Shown here: one piece after another, positions 5,065 to 7,928 of the stretch | Layout of the letters: every line of letters begins with the position of its first letter | How positions within the stretch are numbered: the first letter of the stretch is position 1 | NCBI GenBank assembly: GCA_003161515.1 | Contig: PMOH01000049.1 | Span: 8,902-16,829, forward strand | Direction of reading: 5' to 3' | Source of the DNA: Deltaproteobacteria bacterium | GTDB taxonomy: Bacteria > Desulfobacterota > Binatia > Binatales > Binataceae | Length of the DNA stretch: 7,928 nucleotides | Notes under the pieces: model-generated | Databases searched by the model: none | What the model was told of the DNA's origin: nothing | Seen by the model: only the letters and a program-made list of their open reading frames with translations | Made by a program: the position numbers and the translations under genes

Positions 5065-6225
5065 ATGGCGGTGAAAGTCGAAGGCACTTGCGATCCTAAA
5101 TTCAATCGGGTCAAGGACGTGTTTGTCGAGAACTTCGAAAAGCGAAATGAGGTCGGCGCCGCCGCCGCGGTCATGCTCGACGGCAAAAGCGTCGTGGACA
5201 TCTGGGCGGGACATGCCGACCGGGAAAAGACCAAACCGTGGACGCGCAACACGCTCGTCAACGTGTACTCGACGACCAAAGGCGTCACCGCGATCTGTGC
5301 GCATCGGCTGGCCGACAAGGGTCTGCTCGATATCGACGCGCCGGTCGCGAAGTACTGGCCCGAGTTCGCGCAGGCGGGCAAAGACAAGTTGCCCGTACGT
5401 TACCTGTTGAGCCACAAGGCCGGCATGGCTGCGGTGCGCAAGCCGCTCGACGATGGCGCGCTCTTCAACTGGAACAAGATGACCACCGCGCTGGCCGAGC
5501 AGGAGCCGTGGTGGGAGCCCGGCACGAAGCATGGCTACCACGCGCTCACGTTCGGGTATTTGGTCGGCGAGGTGATTCGGCGTATCACGGGCAAAACTCC
5601 CGGCGCGTACCTGCGCGAAGAAATTGCGGGTCCGCTGGGATTGGATCTTCATATCGGTCTCGACGCGAAAGACGATGCGCGCACCGGCGACATGATCGCG
5701 ATGCCGCCGCCAGCTCCCGGCGAGCCGAATCTGTTTGCCGAAATAATGAAGAATCCGGAATCGGTGACGTTCAAGGCGTTCATGAATCCGCCGGGCGGAA
5801 TGAGGCCGGGGCTGGTCAACACGCGCGACTGGCGCGCAGCCGAGATTCCAGCTGCGAACGGGCACACCACTGCGCGTTCGCTGGCGAAGTTGTACGGGGT
5901 GCTGGCGCGCGGCGGCGAACTCGACGGCGTGCGCGTGATGTCGAAGGAGCAGGTCGCGCAATGCTCGATCGAACAGTCGAACGGTCCGGACGCGTTGCTG
6001 ATGATCAACACGCGCTTCTCGCTCGGCTTCATGATGTCGCAGCCGGGCGCGTCGCTGGGCCCGAACGCGAAGTCGTTCGGGCATCCGGGCGCCGGCGGAT
6101 CGCTTGGATATGCCGATCCCGAAGCGAAGATCGGATTCGGGTACACGATGAACAAGATGCATGCGAGCTTGCTGATCGATCCGAGGGCGACCGCGCTGAT
6201 CGACGCGGTGTACGCGTCGTTGTGA
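5065..6225 (+). CDS. Serine hydrolase, class C beta-lactamase / EstB-like esterase family
   Basis: A 386-residue protein of the beta-lactamase-related serine hydrolase family (penicillin-binding fold, cleaving esters, peptides or lactams). The nucleophile motif SxxK is S69-T-T-K72 in VYSTTKGVTA. The second motif is Y158 in GYHALTFGYLVGEV, where the usual Y-x-N reads Y-H-A; Tyr-x-x of this kind is common in the esterase (EstB) branch rather than true beta-lactamases. The third motif is HPG (340-342) in FGHPGAGGSLGY, again the esterase-like H-x-G in place of KTG. Length is typical. There is no signal peptide at the N-terminus (MAVKVEGTCDPKF), so it is likely cytoplasmic. ATG 5065 follows AAGGAG at 8 nt spacing, the best ribosome site in the window. 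It lies 99 nt after arsS on the same strand, but no functional tie is evident. Substrate unknown; a role in antibiotic resistance is not supported by these motifs. Confidence 0.9.
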   Translation: MAVKVEGTCDPKFNRVKDVFVENFEKRNEVGAAAAVMLDGKSVVDIWAGHADREKTKPWTRNTLVNVYSTTKGVTAICAHRLADKGLLDIDAPVAKYWPEFAQAGKDKLPVRYLLSHKAGMAAVRKPLDDGALFNWNKMTTALAEQEPWWEPGTKHGYHALTFGYLVGEVIRRITGKTPGAYLREEIAGPLGLDLHIGLDAKDDARTGDMIAMPPPAPGEPNLFAEIMKNPESVTFKAFMNPPGGMRPGLVNTRDWRAAEIPAANGHTTARSLAKLYGVLARGGELDGVRVMSKEQVAQCSIEQSNGPDALLMINTRFSLGFMMSQPGASLGPNAKSFGHPGAGGSLGYADPEAKIGFGYTMNKMHASLLIDPRATALIDAVYASL

Positions 6226-6250
6226 GGGAAGGGTAAATCACTTCATTTAA

Positions 6251-6275
6251 TGCGGAACCCACCGCGGGTTCCGCA
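6251..6275. terminator. Hairpin after the serine hydrolase gene
   Basis: TGCGGAACCC (6251-6260) pairs with GGGTTCCGCA (6266-6275) in a perfect 10-bp stem around ACCGC. It begins 25 nt after the stop codon at 6225. No T-tract follows directly, so it is either a weak terminator, an mRNA 3'-end stabiliser, or the first arm of the hairpin cluster that fills this gap. Confidence 0.5.
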
Positions 6276-6282
6276 CCTCCTT

Positions 6283-6305
6283 GGGCAGGGGTGACCCCTG
6301 CACCC
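6283..6305. repeat. Hairpin GCAGGGG-TGA-CCCCTGC
   Basis: GCAGGGG (6285-6291) and CCCCTGC (6295-6301) form a 7-bp stem with a three-base loop; flanking GGG and CCC extend it past one unpaired A. It is the second of five hairpins in the convergent gap. No T-tract follows. Confidence 0.5.
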
Positions 6306-6319
6306 AGTATTAAGAAACC

Positions 6320-6345
6320 GCAAAATGGCGAGGACGCCATTTTGC
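6320..6345. terminator. Perfect 11-bp hairpin, possible two-way terminator
   Basis: GCAAAATGGCG (6320-6330) pairs with CGCCATTTTGC (6335-6345) around AGGA. On the plus strand TTCTTTTTCC follows about 8 nt later; on the minus strand GGTTTCTT follows at once. It lies between convergent genes and could end transcription from both sides, though neither T-tract is ideal. Confidence 0.5.
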
Positions 6346-6382
6346 TCTCAGGTTCTTTTTCCTGTGTCATTTTTTTTCTGTT

Positions 6383-6474
6383 CCCCCTTTTCCCGCGGGA
6401 AAGGGGGTGAGGGGGATAGGACGGGGCGGAATAGTTGTCTCAAGTCCGGTTCCCCTTCCCACTATGGGAGGGGG
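6383..6474. repeat. Two C-rich/G-rich palindromes of one type, REP-like
   Basis: Copy 1 (6383-6407) is CCCCC-TTTT-CCCGCGGG-AAA-GGGGG with one bulged T, followed by TGAGGGGGATAGGA. Copy 2 (6452-6474) is CCCCTTCCC-ACTAT-GGGAGGGGG, a 9-bp stem with one G-T wobble, followed by TTAGGGGTTAGG. Both share the plan CCCCYTT.CCC / GGGA.GGGGG plus a G-rich tail and point the same way. This plan resembles the CCCTAACCCC/CTCTCCC-type palindromes scattered between genes in many bacterial genomes. They lie downstream of the P450 gene's stop (6498) on its strand. Confidence 0.5.
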
Positions 6475-6497
6475 TTAGGGGTTAGGTTCTTCGCGCG

Positions 6498-7721
6498 TCA
6501 GAACGTCAGCGGCAACGACTCCAATCCTCGGAGGCTCATTGCGGGACGCCACTTTGGATTCGGGTCGGCGAGCGCCAGCTTCGGCATCCGGCGGAGAATC
6601 GTTTCGAATGCGATGCGGCCTTCGACCTTGGCGAGCACCTCGCCGATACATCGATGGGGTCCGGCGGCGAATGACAGGTGATGATTGTCGGTTCGCGTGA
6701 TGTCGAGCTGGTCGGGATTTGCGAACCGTGCAGGATCCCGATTTGCCGCTCCTAAAAACACGACGACGTGCTCGCGCCGCGGGATCGTGCGGCCTGCGAG
6801 TTCGATGTCCTCACTCGCGGTGCGGAACGTCACCTGCACCGGACTGTCGAAGCGCAGGAACTCGTCGAGCGCGGATTCGATCAGCGATGGATCTGATCGC
6901 AGGCGCGCCAGCGCGTCGGGATTGCGGAACAACGCGAGCATCCCGTTGCCAATCATGTTCATCGTGGTTTCGTGACCGGCCAGAAGGGTGAACATCGCGC
7001 TGAAGACGAGTTCCTCCTCGGTCTGCAGGTCGCCGCGGCCCTCGGCCGCCACCATGATGCTGATCAAATCCTCCCGCGGATGTTTGCGACGGTCGGCGGC
7101 GAGGTCAGAGAAGTAGCGGCGCACGTCCGCGATCGCCTGGCGCACTTCGACGCCGGGATCATTGGCGCTGATAACCGGGTCGAGCGGGACTCCGAGCGTG
7201 CGCATCCAGTCGCGGAACATCGGCTTGTCACTGTCGTCGGCGCCGATCACCTCGGCCAGCACGTCGATCGGAAATGGAAACGCGACGTCCTTGATCAAAT
7301 CCATCGAGCCGCGCGCCTCGACCGCGTCGAGCAGGTAATCGGCGATGTGCTGAATCCTGGGCTCGAGGCCGTTGACGACCGCCGGCGAAAAAAATGTCGT
7401 CATCAGCCGGCGCAAGCGGGTGTGGTCGGGAGGATTGCGAAACACGATCGCATGCTGGAGCGCCTCGCGCATCGACTTGAGCCCGTCGTCGGGCGGGAAC
7501 GAGTCGAGTGCGTTGAGATCGAAGGCGAGGAATCGCTTGTCGCGCAGCACGCTATGACAGTCGGCATAGCGGGTCGAAAGCCAGAATCCGATCGGCGTCC
7601 GCAGCAGTGGATAGCGCGTCCGGAGAAATCGGTAAAGCGGATATGGGTTCGCCGAAAAAAGCCGCCCGTACATACGGCTGGCAACGCGGCTAACGCGAGC
7701 AAAGGTGGTTGAGGAAGGCAT
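6498..7721 (-). CDS. Cytochrome P450, bacterial CYP107-like class
   Basis: A 407-residue soluble P450 monooxygenase with every class hallmark in order: HTRLRR (H100, R104; C-helix), AGHETT (248-253; I-helix oxygen-activating motif with E251/T252), DEFLR (E287-x-x-R290, K-helix) and FAAGPHRCIG (351-360) with heme-ligand C358. The residue after F351 is Ala where Gly is most common, a known variant. There is no membrane anchor, as usual in bacteria. Such enzymes hydroxylate lipids, terpenoids, fatty acids or xenobiotics using electrons from a ferredoxin; the substrate cannot be told here. No ferredoxin or reductase gene lies in the window, so redox partners must be encoded elsewhere. ATG 7721-7719 lacks a good Shine-Dalgarno sequence, but no better start exists nearby: M17 also lacks one, and upstream the frame has no plausible start. 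It is convergent to the serine hydrolase. A likely -10 box lies at 7739-7744. Confidence 0.93.
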   Translation of the reverse strand: MPSSTTFARVSRVASRMYGRLFSANPYPLYRFLRTRYPLLRTPIGFWLSTRYADCHSVLRDKRFLAFDLNALDSFPPDDGLKSMREALQHAIVFRNPPDHTRLRRLMTTFFSPAVVNGLEPRIQHIADYLLDAVEARGSMDLIKDVAFPFPIDVLAEVIGADDSDKPMFRDWMRTLGVPLDPVISANDPGVEVRQAIADVRRYFSDLAADRRKHPREDLISIMVAAEGRGDLQTEEELVFSAMFTLLAGHETTMNMIGNGMLALFRNPDALARLRSDPSLIESALDEFLRFDSPVQVTFRTASEDIELAGRTIPRREHVVVFLGAANRDPARFANPDQLDITRTDNHHLSFAAGPHRCIGEVLAKVEGRIAFETILRRMPKLALADPNPKWRPAMSLRGLESLPLTF

Positions 7722-7738
7722 TCGCTTATGCGCCCGGC

Positions 7739-7744
7739 AGTATA
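7739..7744 (-). promoter_or_regulatory. Candidate -10 box of the P450 gene
   Basis: On the minus strand 7744-7739 reads TATACT, a five-of-six match to TATAAT, ending 17 nt before the ATG at 7721. No good -35 is found at 16-18 nt (best is TTCCAA at 7767-7762). The leader would be only about 10 nt long and has no Shine-Dalgarno sequence. Confidence 0.35.
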
Positions 7745-7928
7745 TTGACTGGCGCTTCTGATTGGAATTGCGGCTGATTGTGGAGCGTATGCAGGAGCCG
7801 GAAATGGCACTCTACACTGCATGTAGTGGTCGTGATGCAGGGATACCACCAAGGGTAGTTTCGTTCCGTCAAAATTGATTTTTCGGTAGAGGATGTCGTC
7901 CGAAGATGAGTCATGGGTAGCGACGATG

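Noticed and set aside
3814..6162. A 782-codon open frame on the minus strand across arsS and the serine hydrolase
   Set aside because: It is antisense to two well-recognised genes, its product is Arg/His/Asp-rich with no domain, and long antisense frames are expected opposite GC-rich genes with strong codon bias.
5065..6225. Beta-lactamase resistance gene
   Set aside because: The YHA and HPG motifs replace Y-x-N and KTG and no signal peptide is present, which points to an esterase-like enzyme.
5238..6236. A 332-codon plus-strand frame inside the serine hydrolase
   Set aside because: It is the +1 shadow of the hydrolase, very Arg-rich, without ribosome site or recognisable motif.
6029..6370. 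A 113-codon minus-strand frame through the hairpin cluster
   Set aside because: It reads through several palindromes and continues antisense into the hydrolase; it is explained by the repeat structure.
7893..7928. Plus-strand frame from ATG 7893 open to the right edge (begins MSSEDESW)
   Set aside because: Only 12 codons are visible and the AGAGG before the ATG is too close for a ribosome site. It could be a divergent gene but cannot be supported from this window.
7726..7928. Two minus-strand frames open from the right edge toward the P450 start
   Set aside because: Both encode low-quality protein. One ends at 7726 over the P450 promoter region and the other runs into the P450 in a different frame. 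With no motif in either, this 200-bp region is left without a gene.

Overview
The window reads as a GC-rich bacterial chromosome fragment, probably from an uncultured Gram-negative soil or freshwater lineage. The mix of a deltaproteobacterial-type Cys-rich mini-protein, a FucP-like transporter, a CYP107-like P450, an EstB-like serine hydrolase and ArsS would fit Binatota, Desulfobacterota-like or Acidobacteria-like genomes. This placement is inferred from protein style only; no rRNA or tRNA gene is present to confirm it. I see no phage genes, transposase, CRISPR array or defence island, so this looks like ordinary chromosomal DNA with a few unusual small proteins and repeat-rich gaps.

Layout, left to right. 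Positions 1-179 (minus) hold the start of a small Cys-rich, zinc-finger-like protein that runs off the left edge. Positions 180-489 have no gene but carry a hairpin and a TCATTCTGA-type intergenic repeat. A compact minus-strand operon occupies 490-3274. In transcription order it encodes a GFA/CENP-V zinc protein, a DUF1054 (YktB-like) protein, a 12-TM MFS transporter starting at a GTG that overlaps the previous stop (GTGA), and a protein with two tandem HTH-like domains starting at a TTG inside the MFS gene. Positions 3275-3542 are a divergent regulatory gap with two near-identical AT-rich motifs. A plus-strand gene (3543-3854) encodes a short exported protein built from His-Pro decapeptide repeats and ends at a textbook rho-independent terminator (3885-3918).

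Next on the plus strand come arsS (3982-4965; radical SAM enzyme of the arsenosugar pathway), which seems to have an extended -10 box placed so that the mRNA would be leaderless, and then a serine hydrolase of the class C beta-lactamase/esterase fold (5065-6225) with its own strong Shine-Dalgarno sequence. Positions 6226-6497 lie between convergent genes and contain five hairpins in a row plus a G-quadruplex motif; this is the most structure-dense non-coding stretch. A minus-strand cytochrome P450 (6498-7721) follows, then about 200 bp with no supported gene.

How the genes work together: only the 490-3274 operon shows clear coupling (4-nt and 17-nt overlaps). Its four products are unrelated biochemically, but the transporter and HTH protein are translationally linked, so the HTH protein may control the operon. 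ArsS, the hydrolase and the P450 look like separately controlled units. No ArsM neighbour, ferredoxin or ferredoxin reductase is visible here.
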